Both the position numbers and the translations under genes were made by a program. Under the pieces are notes generated by a model that was given only the letters and a program-made list of their open reading frames with translations, made no database searches and was not told where the DNA came from. Below, piece after piece: positions 47,053-59,898 of a DNA stretch of 64,000 nt; positions within the stretch are counted from its first letter, which is position 1; each line of letters begins with the position of its first letter. Source of the DNA: Pseudomonas fluorescens (lineage in GTDB: Bacteria > Pseudomonadota > Gammaproteobacteria > Pseudomonadales > Pseudomonadaceae); the NCBI RefSeq assembly GCF_902497855.1, contig NZ_CABVHU010000003.1, positions 62,001 to 126,000 of the forward strand. Direction: 5' to 3'.

Positions 47053-48399
47053 GTGTCTCTGATCGCTTCTGACCACTTCCGCATCGTTGTCGGCCTCGGC
47101 AAGAGCGGCATGTCCCTGGTTCGCTTCCTGGCGAACCGGGGCACGTCGTTTGCTGTCGCCGATACGCGGGAAAATCCACCGGAACTGGCCACGCTCAAGC
47201 GTGACTATCCGCACGTGGAAGTGCGTTGTGGCGAGCTGGACGTCGACTTCCTATGCCGCGCCGACGAGCTCTACGTGAGCCCCGGCCTGGCGCTGGCGAC
47301 CCCGGCCCTGCAGGCTGCCGCCGCCCGTGGCGTGAAATTGTCCGGCGACATCGAGCTGTTCGCGCGTAACGCGAAAGCGCCGATTGTCGCCATCAGCGGT
47401 TCCAACGCGAAAAGCACCGTCACCACATTGGTGGGCGAGATGGCTGCGGCGGCCGGCAAGCGCGTCGCCGTTGGTGGCAACCTCGGTACGCCGGCGCTGG
47501 ACCTGCTCAGCGACGACGTCGAGCTGTACGTGATGGAACTGTCGAGCTTCCAGCTCGAAACCACCGATCAGCTCAACGCCGAAGTGGCGACCGTGCTCAA
47601 CGTCAGCGAAGATCACATGGACCGCTACAGCGGCCTGCCGGCCTACCACCTGGCCAAGCACCGGATTTTCCGGGGTGCCCGACAGTTCGTGGTCAACCGC
47701 CAGGATGCCCTGAGCCGTCCGTTGATGGGCGAGGGCCAGCCGTGCTGGACCTTCGGCTTGGGCAAGCCCGATTTCAAGGCCTTTGGCATTCGCGAAGAAG
47801 ACGGCGAGAAGTACCTGGCCTTCGAATTCCAGAACCTGATGCCGGTGCGCGAGTTGAAAATTCGCGGCGCCCATAACCAGTCCAACGCCCTGGCGGCATT
47901 GGCCCTGGGCCATGCCGTGGGCCTGCCGTTCGACGCCATGCTCGCCAGCCTGCGCACCTTCGCCGGGCTCGAACATCGCTGCCAATGGGTCCGCGACCTG
48001 GATGGCGTGAGCTACTACAACGATTCCAAAGCCACCAACGTCGGCGCCGCACTGGCCGCCATTGAAGGCCTGGGCGCGGATATCGACGGCAAACTCGTGC
48101 TGATCGCCGGCGGCGACGGCAAGGGTGCCGAGTTCAAGGACCTGCGCGATCCGGTCGCGGCCAACTGCCGCGCCGTCATTTTGATGGGCCGTGACTCGGA
48201 CAAGATCGGTGAGGCCATTGGCGATACCGTGCCGTTGATTCGCGTGGGGTCGCTGGTCGAAGCCGTGGAGCAATGCCGCGCCATCGCAGAAAAGGGCGAC
48301 GCGGTGCTGTTGTCGCCGGCCTGCGCCAGTTTCGACATGTTCAAGAACTACGAAGACCGTGGTCATCAGTTCGTCCGCGCTGTGGAGGAACTGGCATGA
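47053..48399 (+). CDS. murD: UDP-MurNAc-L-alanine:D-glutamate ligase MurD
   Basis: A 448-aa Mur ligase that adds D-Glu. The first domain opens VVGLGKSGMSLVRFLANRG. The ATP loop reads ISGSNAKSTVTTLVGEM (about residues 113-129), with Ala where E. coli MurD has Gly (GSNGKST); the Lys and Ser are kept. The end domain has SPACASFDMFKNYEDRGHQF. GTG start 5 bp after mraY. It overlaps ftsW by 4 bp. Confidence 0.96.
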   Translation: MSLIASDHFRIVVGLGKSGMSLVRFLANRGTSFAVADTRENPPELATLKRDYPHVEVRCGELDVDFLCRADELYVSPGLALATPALQAAAARGVKLSGDIELFARNAKAPIVAISGSNAKSTVTTLVGEMAAAAGKRVAVGGNLGTPALDLLSDDVELYVMELSSFQLETTDQLNAEVATVLNVSEDHMDRYSGLPAYHLAKHRIFRGARQFVVNRQDALSRPLMGEGQPCWTFGLGKPDFKAFGIREEDGEKYLAFEFQNLMPVRELKIRGAHNQSNALAALALGHAVGLPFDAMLASLRTFAGLEHRCQWVRDLDGVSYYNDSKATNVGAALAAIEGLGADIDGKLVLIAGGDGKGAEFKDLRDPVAANCRAVILMGRDSDKIGEAIGDTVPLIRVGSLVEAVEQCRAIAEKGDAVLLSPACASFDMFKNYEDRGHQFVRAVEELA

Positions 48400-49613
48400 G
48401 CCTGAGAAACATCATCAAGCCGTATCCATCGCCGATCATCACCGGGCGCGGTATCGACCTCGATTTCCCGATGCTCGCCGGTTGCCTGGCACTGCTCGGC
48501 CTGGGGCTGGTCATGATCACGTCCGCCTCGTCGGAAGTGGCCGCCGTGCAGTCGGGCAACACCCTGTACCACATGATCCGCCACCTGATTTACCTGGTCC
48601 TCGGCCTGGGGGCGTGCGTCGTCACCATGATGATTCCGATTGCCACCTGGCAACGTCTCGGCTGGTTGATGCTGCTCGGTGCCTTCGGTTTGCTGGTGAT
48701 GGTGATCATCCCGGGGATCGGCCGTGAGGTGAACGGGTCGATGCGCTGGATCGGTTTCAGTTTCTTCAACGTACAGCCATCGGAAATCGCCAAGGTATTT
48801 GTCGTCATTTACCTGGCCGGTTACCTCGTGCGTCGCCAGAAAGAAGTACGCGAAAGCTGGATGGGGTTCTTCAAGCCCTTCATCGTCCTGCTGCCGATGG
48901 CCGGACTGCTGCTGATGGAGCCGGACTTCGGTGCCACCGTGGTCATGATGGGCGCGGCGGCCGCGATGCTGTTCCTCGGCGGGGTCGGGCTGTTCCGCTT
49001 CACCTTGATGGTGGCGTTGGCAGTCGGGGCGGTGACCGTCCTGGTGCAGGCGCAACCCTACCGGATGGCCCGCCTGATTACCTTCACCGACCCCTGGGCC
49101 GACCAGTTCGGTTCCGGCTACCAGCTGACCCAGGCGCTGATCGCCTTCGGTCGCGGCGAGTGGCTGGGCGTTGGCCTGGGCAATAGCGTGCAGAAGCAGT
49201 TCTACCTGCCGGAAGCCCACACTGACTTCGTGTTCTCGGTCCTGGCCGAAGAGCTCGGCATGGTGGGTTCCCTGTGCACCGTCGGCCTGTTCGTGTTCGT
49301 GTGTGTGCGCGGCATGTACATCGGCTTGTGGGCCGAGAAAGCCAAGCAGTATTTCGCCGCGTATGTGGCCTACGGCCTGTCGTTCCTGTGGATCGGTCAG
49401 TTCCTGATCAACATCGGGGTGAACGTCGGCCTGTTGCCGACCAAAGGCCTGACCCTGCCGTTCCTCAGTTATGGTGGCAGTTCGCTGGTGATCTGCTGTG
49501 CCTGTCTCGGCTTGTTGCTGCGCATCGAGTGGGAGAGTCGAACCCACCTGGGCAGTGAAGAGATGGAGTTCCAGGAGAGCGACTTCGCCGAGGAGCCGAC
49601 CCATGGGCGCTAA
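48396..49613 (+). CDS. ftsW: Lipid II glycosyltransferase FtsW (SEDS family)
   Basis: A 405-aa polytopic protein with about ten membrane helices. It polymerises septal peptidoglycan with FtsI. SEDS features include NGSMRWIGFSFFNVQPSEIAK (about residues 112-132), EPDFGATVV (about 172-180) and the end motif LTLPFLSYGGSSLV (about 351-364). It begins inside the murD stop and overlaps murG by 11 bp. Confidence 0.96.
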   Translation: MSLRNIIKPYPSPIITGRGIDLDFPMLAGCLALLGLGLVMITSASSEVAAVQSGNTLYHMIRHLIYLVLGLGACVVTMMIPIATWQRLGWLMLLGAFGLLVMVIIPGIGREVNGSMRWIGFSFFNVQPSEIAKVFVVIYLAGYLVRRQKEVRESWMGFFKPFIVLLPMAGLLLMEPDFGATVVMMGAAAAMLFLGGVGLFRFTLMVALAVGAVTVLVQAQPYRMARLITFTDPWADQFGSGYQLTQALIAFGRGEWLGVGLGNSVQKQFYLPEAHTDFVFSVLAEELGMVGSLCTVGLFVFVCVRGMYIGLWAEKAKQYFAAYVAYGLSFLWIGQFLINIGVNVGLLPTKGLTLPFLSYGGSSLVICCACLGLLLRIEWESRTHLGSEEMEFQESDFAEEPTHGR

Positions 49614-50665
49614 CGTCTTGATCATGGCGGGCGGCACCGGTGGCCACGTTTTCCCGGCGCTGGCCTGTGCGCGCGAGTTCCAGGCCCGGGGCTACACCGT
49701 GCATTGGCTCGGGACTCCGCGCGGCATCGAGAATGAGCTGGTCCCGCTGGCCGGTATCGAGCTGCACCGGATCAACGCCAGCGGCCTGCGGGGCAAGGGC
49801 AAACTGTCCCTGCTCAAGGCGCCGTTCATGGTGCTCAAATCCATTTGGCAGGCACGGGCGATCATTCGCCGGCTGCAGCCGGTGTGTGTGGTCGGCTTCG
49901 GTGGGTTTGTGACCGGCCCTGGTGGCGTTGCAGCCAAACTGGCCGGCGTGCCGGTGATCGTTCACGAGCAGAACGCCGTGGCCGGTACCGCCAATCGGTT
50001 GCTGGTGCCGTTGGCCGCCCGGGTCTGTGAAGCGTTCCCCGACACCTTTACCCTGTCGGGCAGCCGTCGTACCACCGGTAACCCGGTGCGCACCGAGCTG
50101 TTCCTCGATACACCGCGACCCGCCCTGGCAGGTCGCAAGGCGCGTTTGCTGATCCTGGGCGGAAGCCTGGGCGCAGAACCGTTGAACAAGTTGCTGCCTG
50201 AAGCCCTGTCGCAAGTCGCCCCCGACCTGCGCCCGGACGTGTTTCATCAGGCCGGCAAACACCACGATGAAGTGACCGCAGAGCGCTATCGCGCGGCTGG
50301 CGTCGAGGCGCAAGTGCAGCCTTTCATCAAAGACATGGCCCAAGCCTATGGCTGGGCCGACCTGGTGGTGTGCCGCGCTGGCGCGCTGACCATCAGTGAA
50401 CTGGCTGCCGCCGGTCTGCCCTCGATGCTGGTGCCATTGCCCCATGCGATCGACGATCACCAGACCCGCAATGCCGATTATTTGGCCCGTGAAGGCGCTG
50501 CCTTCCTGATGCCACAAAGAACGACTGGCGCAGCGGATCTTGCCGCACGCCTGACAGAGGTCCTGATGCAACCACAACGACTCGCCGACATGGCCACCGC
50601 CGCCCGCCGCCTGGCCAAACCCGATGCCACCCGTAACGTGGTCGATACCTGCCTGGAGGTGGCCC

Positions 50666-50673
<8 letters not shown>
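49603..50673 (+). CDS. murG: UDP-GlcNAc--MurNAc-pentapeptide-lipid GlcNAc transferase MurG
   Basis: A 356-aa GT-B glycosyltransferase that makes lipid II on the inner face of the membrane. It has [14 protein letters not shown] (about residues 8-21), [15 protein letters not shown] (about 97-111), [13 protein letters not shown] (about 123-135) and [10 protein letters not shown] (about 186-195), all MurG landmarks. The start is inside the end of ftsW, and the end overlaps murC by 8 bp. Confidence 0.97.
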
Positions 50674-53115
<2,442 letters not shown>

Positions 53116-53119
53116 GACC

Positions 53120-53989
53120 ATGCAAGGCGCCCAGCTGAGACATCAGCCTCCCGCACCGACCGGCCGCAAGCCGGTGCCGCGGGGTGCCAGCCGAATGGTG
53201 GCCAAAGAGCCGATGTCCGCGCGCCTGCCCAAAGCCAATTTTGCGTTTATCAAAAGCCTGTTCTGGCCGGTGCTGCTGGTAGCGCTGGGGTTCGGCACCT
53301 ACGAAGGCGCGCAACGTTTGCTGCCGTATGCCGATCGGCCGATCAGCAAGATCGCCGTGCAAGGCGACTTGAGTTACATCAGCCAGCAAGCGGTGCAGCA
53401 GCGGATCGCCCCGTTCGTGGCGGCGAGCTTCTTCACCATCGACCTGGCGGGCATGCGCACCGAGCTGGAACAGATGCCATGGATTGCCCACGCGGAAGTA
53501 CGCAGGGTGTGGCCGGATCAAGTGGTGATCCGCCTGGAAGAACAGCTGCCGGTGGCCCGTTGGGGCGATGAGTCGCTGTTGAACAACCAGGGTCAGGCAT
53601 TCACCCCGCGTGAACTGGCGAACTACGAACACTTGCCACAGCTGTTCGGCCCACAACGGGCTCAACAGAAAGTGATGCAGCAATACCAGGTACTGAGCCA
53701 GATGCTCAGGCCATTGGGCTTCTCGATTGCACGGCTGGAGTTGCGTGATCGAGGCAGCTGGTTCCTGACCACCGGCGCAGGCAGCGCGGGGCCGGGGATC
53801 GAACTGCTGCTGGGACGCGGCAATCAGGTGGAAAAGATGCGCCGCTTCATTGCCATCTATGACAAGACGCTCAAAGAACAGATTACGAACATTGCGCGCA
53901 TCGATCTGCGCTACGCCAACGGCCTCGCTGTTGGCTGGCGGGAACCGGTAGCGCCTACGACAGCCCAACCCGCTGTCGCGAAGAATTAA
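53120..53989 (+). CDS. ftsQ: Cell division protein FtsQ
   Basis: A 289-aa bitopic protein: a basic, Pro-rich cytoplasmic start (residues 1-45), one membrane helix (about 52-70), a POTRA domain (about 75-145, [19 protein letters not shown]) and a beta domain (to about 270). It forms FtsQLB with FtsL and recruits the septal synthesis machine. It has a longer N-terminal tail than E. coli FtsQ. AGGTTAAGACC precedes the ATG. Confidence 0.95.
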   Translation: MQGAQLRHQPPAPTGRKPVPRGASRMVAKEPMSARLPKANFAFIKSLFWPVLLVALGFGTYEGAQRLLPYADRPISKIAVQGDLSYISQQAVQQRIAPFVAASFFTIDLAGMRTELEQMPWIAHAEVRRVWPDQVVIRLEEQLPVARWGDESLLNNQGQAFTPRELANYEHLPQLFGPQRAQQKVMQQYQVLSQMLRPLGFSIARLELRDRGSWFLTTGAGSAGPGIELLLGRGNQVEKMRRFIAIYDKTLKEQITNIARIDLRYANGLAVGWREPVAPTTAQPAVAKN

Positions 53990-54003
53990 GAGAGGCAGGA
54001 CCC

Positions 54004-55263
54004 ATGGCAAACGTGCAAAGCGGCAAAATGATCGTAGGTCTCGATATCGGCACCTCCAAGGTGGTGGCGCTGGTCGGCGAGGTCTCGGACGACGGCACGC
54101 TGGAAATCGTCGGGATCGGTACCCATCCGTCCCGTGGCCTGAAGAAAGGCGTGGTGGTGAACATCGAGTCCACCGTGCAGTCGATCCAGCGCGCGATCGA
54201 AGAAGCGCAGTTGATGGCCGGTTGTCGGATCCACTCGGCGTTCGTCGGCGTGGCGGGCAATCACATCCGCAGCCTGAACTCCCACGGCATCGTGGCGATT
54301 CGCGATCGCGAAGTCAGTTCCGCCGACCTCGAGCGCGTGCTCGACGCCGCCCAGGCGGTGGCGATCCCGGCTGACCAGCGCGTGCTGCACACCCTGCCGC
54401 AGGATTACGTGATCGATAACCAGGAAGGCGTGCGTGAGCCGCTGGGCATGTCGGGCGTACGTCTGGAAGCCAAGGTTCACGTGGTCACCTGCGCCGTCAA
54501 CGCCGCACAGAACATTGAAAAATGCGTGCGTCGCTGCGGCCTGGAAATCGACGACATCATTCTCGAGCAACTGGCTTCCGCCTACTCGGTCCTGACCGAC
54601 GACGAGAAAGAGCTGGGCGTGTGCCTGGTGGACATCGGCGGCGGCACCACCGACATCGCGATCTTCACCGAAGGCGCGATCCGTCACACCGCGGTGATCC
54701 CGATTGCGGGCGACCAGGTGACCAACGACATCGCCATGGCGTTGCGCACCCCGACCCAGTACGCCGAAGAAATCAAGATTCGCTACGCCTGCGCCCTGGC
54801 CAAGCTGGCCGGTGCCGGTGAAACCATCAAGGTGCCAAGCGTCGGCGACCGTCCGCCGCGCGAGCTGTCCCGCCAGGCCCTGGCCGAAGTGGTCGAGCCG
54901 CGTTACGACGAGCTGTTCACGCTGATCCAGGCCGAACTGCGTCGCAGCGGCTACGAAGACCTGATCCCGGCCGGCATCGTGCTGACCGGCGGTACCTCGA
55001 AAATGGAAGGCGCGGTCGAACTGGCCGAAGAGATCTTCCACATGCCGGTCCGCCTGGGCGTGCCCCATGGCGTCAAGGGCCTGGACGACGTCGTCCGCAA
55101 CCCGATCTATTCCACCGGCGTCGGCCTGTTGATGTACGGCCTGCAGAAGCAGTCCGACGGGATTTCGTTCTCGGGCATCAGCAGCCGCGACAGCTACAGC
55201 AATGAAGAACCGAAAGTCGCCTTGCTCGATCGCTTCAAGAGCTGGGTACAGGGCAACTTCTAA
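54004..55263 (+). CDS. ftsA: Cell division protein FtsA
   Basis: A 419-aa actin-like ATPase that tethers FtsZ to the membrane. Phosphate loops are VGLDIGTSKVVALVGEV (about residues 12-28) and LVDIGGGTTDIAIFTEGA (about 208-225), with the adenosine motif VLTGGTSKMEG (about 325-335). The C-terminal amphipathic helix VALLDRFKSWVQGNF (about 405-419) is the membrane anchor. GAGAGG lies about 8 nt upstream. It is 71 bp before ftsZ. Confidence 0.98.
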   Translation: MANVQSGKMIVGLDIGTSKVVALVGEVSDDGTLEIVGIGTHPSRGLKKGVVVNIESTVQSIQRAIEEAQLMAGCRIHSAFVGVAGNHIRSLNSHGIVAIRDREVSSADLERVLDAAQAVAIPADQRVLHTLPQDYVIDNQEGVREPLGMSGVRLEAKVHVVTCAVNAAQNIEKCVRRCGLEIDDIILEQLASAYSVLTDDEKELGVCLVDIGGGTTDIAIFTEGAIRHTAVIPIAGDQVTNDIAMALRTPTQYAEEIKIRYACALAKLAGAGETIKVPSVGDRPPRELSRQALAEVVEPRYDELFTLIQAELRRSGYEDLIPAGIVLTGGTSKMEGAVELAEEIFHMPVRLGVPHGVKGLDDVVRNPIYSTGVGLLMYGLQKQSDGISFSGISSRDSYSNEEPKVALLDRFKSWVQGNF

Positions 55264-55334
55264 AGATTTACCGCAGCACCGTTGTAGATACAGGCAGTAG
55301 GCGCAAAAACTAGAGAAATGAAAGGAGAGGGAAA

Positions 55335-56528
55335 ATGTTCGAACTCGTAGACAACATCCCCGCAAGCCCGGTTATAAAAGTTATCGGTGTTGGCGGAGGC
55401 GGCGGCAACGCCGTCAACCACATGGTCAAGAGCAACATTGAAGGCGTTGAATTCATCTGCGCCAACACTGATGCCCAGGCGCTGAAAAGCATCGGCGCGC
55501 GGACCATCCTGCAACTGGGCACCGGCGTGACCAAAGGTCTCGGCGCTGGCGCCAACCCTGAAGTAGGTCGTCAGGCCGCTCTCGAAGACCGTGAGCGCAT
55601 TGCCGAGGTCCTGCAGGGCACCAACATGGTGTTCATCACCACTGGCATGGGCGGCGGTACCGGTACCGGTGCTGCGCCGATCATTGCCGAAGTGGCCAAG
55701 GAAATGGGGATCCTCACCGTTGCGGTGGTGACCCGTCCGTTCCCGTTCGAAGGCCGCAAGCGCATGCAGATCGCCGACGAAGGTATCCGTCTGCTGTCTG
55801 AAAGCGTTGACTCGTTGATCACCATTCCCAACGAGAAGCTGCTGACCATCCTTGGCAAGGACGCAAGCCTGCTGTCCGCATTCGCCAAGGCCGACGATGT
55901 ACTGGCCGGTGCCGTTCGCGGTATCTCCGACATCATCAAGCGTCCGGGCATGATCAACGTCGACTTTGCCGACGTACGGACCGTGATGAGCGAAATGGGC
56001 ATGGCGATGATGGGCACTGGCTGCGCCAGCGGTCCGAACCGTGCACGCGAGGCCACCGAAGCGGCCATTCGCAACCCGTTGCTCGAAGACGTGAACCTGC
56101 AAGGTGCACGCGGCATCCTGGTGAACATCACCGCCGGTCCTGACCTGTCCCTGGGTGAGTACTCCGACGTGGGTAGCATCATCGAAGCCTTCGCTTCCGA
56201 GCACGCGATGGTCAAGGTCGGTACCGTTATCGATCCGGACATGCGCGACGAGCTGCACGTGACTGTGGTTGCCACAGGTCTGGGCGCGAAAATCGAGAAG
56301 GCTGTGAAGCTCATCGATAACACCGTGCATACCTCCATGGCTTCCCAGCCACAACAACAAGCCCCTGCACGCCAGGAACATCCAGCGGTAAACTACCGTG
56401 ATCTGGACCGTCCGACCGTCATGCGCAACCAGGCTCAGGCCGGTGCTGCGGCTGCCGCGAAGATGAATCCGCAAGACGACCTGGACTACCTGGACATTCC
56501 GGCTTTCCTGCGTCGTCAGGCCGATTGA
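55335..56528 (+). CDS. ftsZ: Cell division protein FtsZ
   Basis: A 397-aa tubulin homologue that forms the Z-ring. The GTP loop is GGGTGTGAAPIIAEVAKEM (about residues 107-125), the synergy loop NVDFADVRTVMSEMGMAMMG (about 207-226). The flexible linker is rich in Gln and Ala (about 320-375), followed by the conserved C-terminal peptide DYLDIPAFLRRQAD that binds FtsA, ZipA and ZapE partners. A strong GAAAGGAGAGG lies upstream of the ATG, in line with high expression. Confidence 0.98.
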   Translation: MFELVDNIPASPVIKVIGVGGGGGNAVNHMVKSNIEGVEFICANTDAQALKSIGARTILQLGTGVTKGLGAGANPEVGRQAALEDRERIAEVLQGTNMVFITTGMGGGTGTGAAPIIAEVAKEMGILTVAVVTRPFPFEGRKRMQIADEGIRLLSESVDSLITIPNEKLLTILGKDASLLSAFAKADDVLAGAVRGISDIIKRPGMINVDFADVRTVMSEMGMAMMGTGCASGPNRAREATEAAIRNPLLEDVNLQGARGILVNITAGPDLSLGEYSDVGSIIEAFASEHAMVKVGTVIDPDMRDELHVTVVATGLGAKIEKAVKLIDNTVHTSMASQPQQQAPARQEHPAVNYRDLDRPTVMRNQAQAGAAAAAKMNPQDDLDYLDIPAFLRRQAD

Positions 56529-56604
56529 TGGAATGTATCAGGGCTATGAAGGTGATTGGTGTTCAGCAAAGGCGTGGTCTGCTATTATCGCCAGCCTTTG
56601 TTGA

Positions 56605-57552
<948 letters not shown>

Positions 57553-57575
57553 GCAAAAAACCTCTCTAGTTTTTC

Positions 57576-57602
57576 AAGGCTGCCTTCGGGTGGCCTTTTT
57601 TT
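57576..57602 (+). terminator. Intrinsic terminator after lpxC (end of dcw cluster)
   Basis: AAGGCTGCC pairs with GGTGGCCTT around a TTCG loop, followed by a run of seven T. Confidence 0.9.
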
Positions 57603-57608
57603 ATGCTC

Positions 57609-57719
57609 ATCGTTCCCACGCTCTGCGTGGGAATGCCGCCATGGACGCTCCGCGTCCGCTGTTGAGGCTGTGACGCGGAGCGTCACGGGATGCATTCCCA
57701 CGCAGAGCGTGGGAACGAT
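57609..57719. repeat. Long inverted repeat, second Pseudomonas repeat family
   Basis: ATCGTTCCCACGCTCTGCGT (57609) is mirrored by ACGCAGAGCGTGGGAACGAT (ending 57719), and inside them GACGCTCCGCGTC (57643-57655) faces GACGCGGAGCGTC (57672-57684). The unit is unrelated in sequence to the GTAGGAGC REP copies. Confidence 0.9.
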
Positions 57720-57750
57720 CTTTGTCCTGGCGGCCGCAACCGCAAACATC

Positions 57751-59247
57751 TCACCGCACAGCAACCACCCGATTGCGCCCACTTTCCTTCGCCTGATACA
57801 GCGCCTTGTCCGCGGCAAACAGCAATTGCTCCAGGCTGAAGTCGCTCTTTGTGGTCCAGGTGCTGATCCCGATACTGACAGTCATCGGCGACCCTGCATC
57901 CGCCGTCAACGGCAACTGCTCGACCGCTGAACGGATATGTTCGGCAATCCGCTGCGCACCCTGACTGTCGGTTTCGGCGAGAACCACTGAAAACTCCTCG
58001 CCGCCATAACGGGCAACCAGATCTGCCGGACGTCGGACATGGGCGCTGATCACCTTGGCTACCGAGCACAACGCATTATCGCCACCCTGATGCCCATGAC
58101 GATCGTTGAACGCCTTGAAGTGGTCGGCATCGATCATCAGCAGCGACAACGGCATGCCCGAGCGTTGGGCTCGAAACCATTCATGGCGCAGGACCTGATC
58201 CAGCGTTCGGCGGTTGGCCAGACCGGTCAACGCATCCGTGGCGGCCAGTTGCGCCAGTTCCTGCTCGGCGTTATGCCGCAGGCGCAATTCCCGGCTGAAC
58301 AACCAGGTCAGCCAGAGCAGGCTCACGCACAGGGCCAGGGTCGCGAGGCTGATCACCAGCGTCGTGCGCTTCCACGACGCAAAGACTTCATCGCTGGACA
58401 GGGCAACGATGACGATCAACGGCAAGTCGCCCACCTTGGAGAACGTGTACAGGCGTTCATCCTGGTAGAGGCTGGAAGTGCCGGTGAAGCTGCCGTTGCC
58501 TTCTTTGACGATGCGCTGGAAGTTGGGACGATTGCTGAAGTCCTTGCCGATCATGTCCTCGGCCGGACGCGGTTGCAGGGCCAGCAGAATACCGTCCTGG
58601 CTGATCAGAGTGACGGTACTGTCGCGACCTATGTTCAAGCTGTTGAACAACTGATCGAAGTAGTTCAAGCGCATGGCCGCTTCGGCCACACCCAGGAACT
58701 CGCCTTGGGTGCCACTGATCCGGCGGCTGAAACTGATACGCCATTCATGTTCAGCCTCTGCGGACCTGAACGGGCGGCTGATGAACATCCCCGGGGTCCG
58801 ATCATTCACATGGGACTGGAAGTATTCACGGTCGGCAAAGTTGCCCTTTCTGGGTTGCACCGAGGCCGAATCGGCAATCACGTCGCCCTGGTTATCGAGC
58901 AACAAAATGTCGCCTTTGTAGGGCGCAGCCGTGGCGCGGTCGAACAGGGCCAGGTGGCGGATGAGCGGGGATACGGATTTGAGGTCTTCACGCTGCGAGG
59001 CGGCAATCAAACCCAACAACGACAGATCGTAGAGCTGTATGTTGCGCAGGACGTCGGCGTCGATCAATTGCACGATATTGGACGCTGCGCGAGTGGCCGA
59101 CAACTCGGCGTTGGCGCGTTCACGGATCAGCAGGAAGGCGACCATGCTCAGTATGGCAATCACCAACAGTAAACTGCCGAGAGTCAGAAGCCGTTCCGGT
59201 CGTGTCGAACGGATCGGGTGGTGAGGTATCGCACGGCGCACACTCAT
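57751..59247 (-). CDS. Diguanylate cyclase with dCache sensor domain
   Basis: A 498-aa membrane protein that probably makes cyclic-di-GMP. Two membrane helices (about residues 21-43 and 290-312) flank a periplasmic dCache-type sensor (about 45-285). The C-terminal GGDEF domain (about 340-498) has an active GGEEF motif (A-site) and the product-inhibition site RPAD exactly five residues before it, so it should be an active, feedback-controlled enzyme. The ATG at 59247 is preferred; ATG 59292 in the same frame adds 15 residues. The sensed ligand is unknown. It runs against the lpxC direction with repeats between. Confidence 0.93.
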   Translation of the reverse strand: MSVRRAIPHHPIRSTRPERLLTLGSLLLVIAILSMVAFLLIRERANAELSATRAASNIVQLIDADVLRNIQLYDLSLLGLIAASQREDLKSVSPLIRHLALFDRATAAPYKGDILLLDNQGDVIADSASVQPRKGNFADREYFQSHVNDRTPGMFISRPFRSAEAEHEWRISFSRRISGTQGEFLGVAEAAMRLNYFDQLFNSLNIGRDSTVTLISQDGILLALQPRPAEDMIGKDFSNRPNFQRIVKEGNGSFTGTSSLYQDERLYTFSKVGDLPLIVIVALSSDEVFASWKRTTLVISLATLALCVSLLWLTWLFSRELRLRHNAEQELAQLAATDALTGLANRRTLDQVLRHEWFRAQRSGMPLSLLMIDADHFKAFNDRHGHQGGDNALCSVAKVISAHVRRPADLVARYGGEEFSVVLAETDSQGAQRIAEHIRSAVEQLPLTADAGSPMTVSIGISTWTTKSDFSLEQLLFAADKALYQAKESGRNRVVAVR

Positions 59248-59351
59248 GGTTCTGACTTCTACTGATAAGGCAATAAGAAACTGCTGGTGCAAGCGTCGGG
59301 GCAGCGCGCCGGAGACCGGTAGCGTTTACAGCGCCTGTATAAATCCCAAGC

Positions 59352-59386
59352 AAAAAAAAGGCCAGCAAAACATGCTGGCCTTTTTT
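59352..59386. terminator. Symmetric terminator hairpin
   Basis: An A-run, AAGGCCAGCA paired with TGCTGGCCTT, then a T-run. It insulates the diguanylate cyclase gene from read-through from the small secreted-protein gene. Confidence 0.9.
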
Positions 59387-59462
59387 GTAGCCTGTGTCAG
59401 GAAAAGGTAAACGGGTCGTCGCTGATCACTCGGTTATCGTTGCAGCAAGTGCAACGAACGGC

Positions 59463-59491
59463 AAAAAAAAAGCCGCTGACAGCAGCGGCTT
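59463..59491 (-). terminator. Terminator of the small secreted-protein gene
   Basis: Read on the minus strand, AGCCGCTG pairs with CAGCGGCT around CTGT and is followed by nine T. It lies 65 bp after the stop codon at 59557. Confidence 0.88.
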
Positions 59492-59556
59492 GAAGACAAC
59501 GTTTCACAGGTAAGAGCCGATGAAAGTGTCGAGGGAAACAGAGTGTTTTCTAACAG

Positions 59557-59781
59557 TCAGCTGTCTTTTTCCAGGCCGGTCTGGGCCCGATTGGTCGACG
59601 CCTGAGGGGTTTGCGCGGCATCCTGAGCCTTGGCCGTCATTTCGCTCTGATACTCTTCGAACGCTGCAGCCCGTGCATTGTTTTGCGCGGCGAAAGTCTG
59701 CGACTCTTCAGCCATGGCGACCGGAGACAGGAACAACGAGGACAAAACGAAAGCGCTGGCAATACCCATTGTGTTGGACAT
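59557..59781 (-). CDS. Small secreted protein of unknown function (74 aa)
   Basis: A 74-aa precursor with a good Sec signal peptide (MSNTMGIASAFVLSSLFLSP, cleavage after AMA near residue 24). The mature ~50 residues are Ala-, Gln- and Glu-rich, with no Cys, and probably helical (EESQTFAAQNNARAAAFEEY). No family recognised. AAGGT lies 8 nt before the ATG at 59781; the frame is open to 59970, but the upstream part has no family or signal character and runs into a REP element. It has its own terminator. It lies 3' of a two-component system on the same strand, so it may belong to that envelope-stress context; this is a guess. Confidence 0.72.
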   Translation of the reverse strand: MSNTMGIASAFVLSSLFLSPVAMAEESQTFAAQNNARAAAFEEYQSEMTAKAQDAAQTPQASTNRAQTGLEKDS

Positions 59782-59898
59782 CTTTAAAACCTTCTTGCTT
59801 GGCAAGTGCTGTTTGGTGCGGCAAAGATAAGGCGCAATGAGGCGGGGAAAAAGAGCAGATTCATGAAAGGACTGTTGCGTAAAATACAAGGATCGCAT

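Larger units (their letters stand above)
59248..59556. other. 309-bp intergenic space with two terminators
   Basis: Contains the promoter region of the diguanylate cyclase gene (minus strand), a symmetric terminator (59352-59386) and a minus-strand terminator (59463-59491). I see no gene in the rest. Confidence 0.6.
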
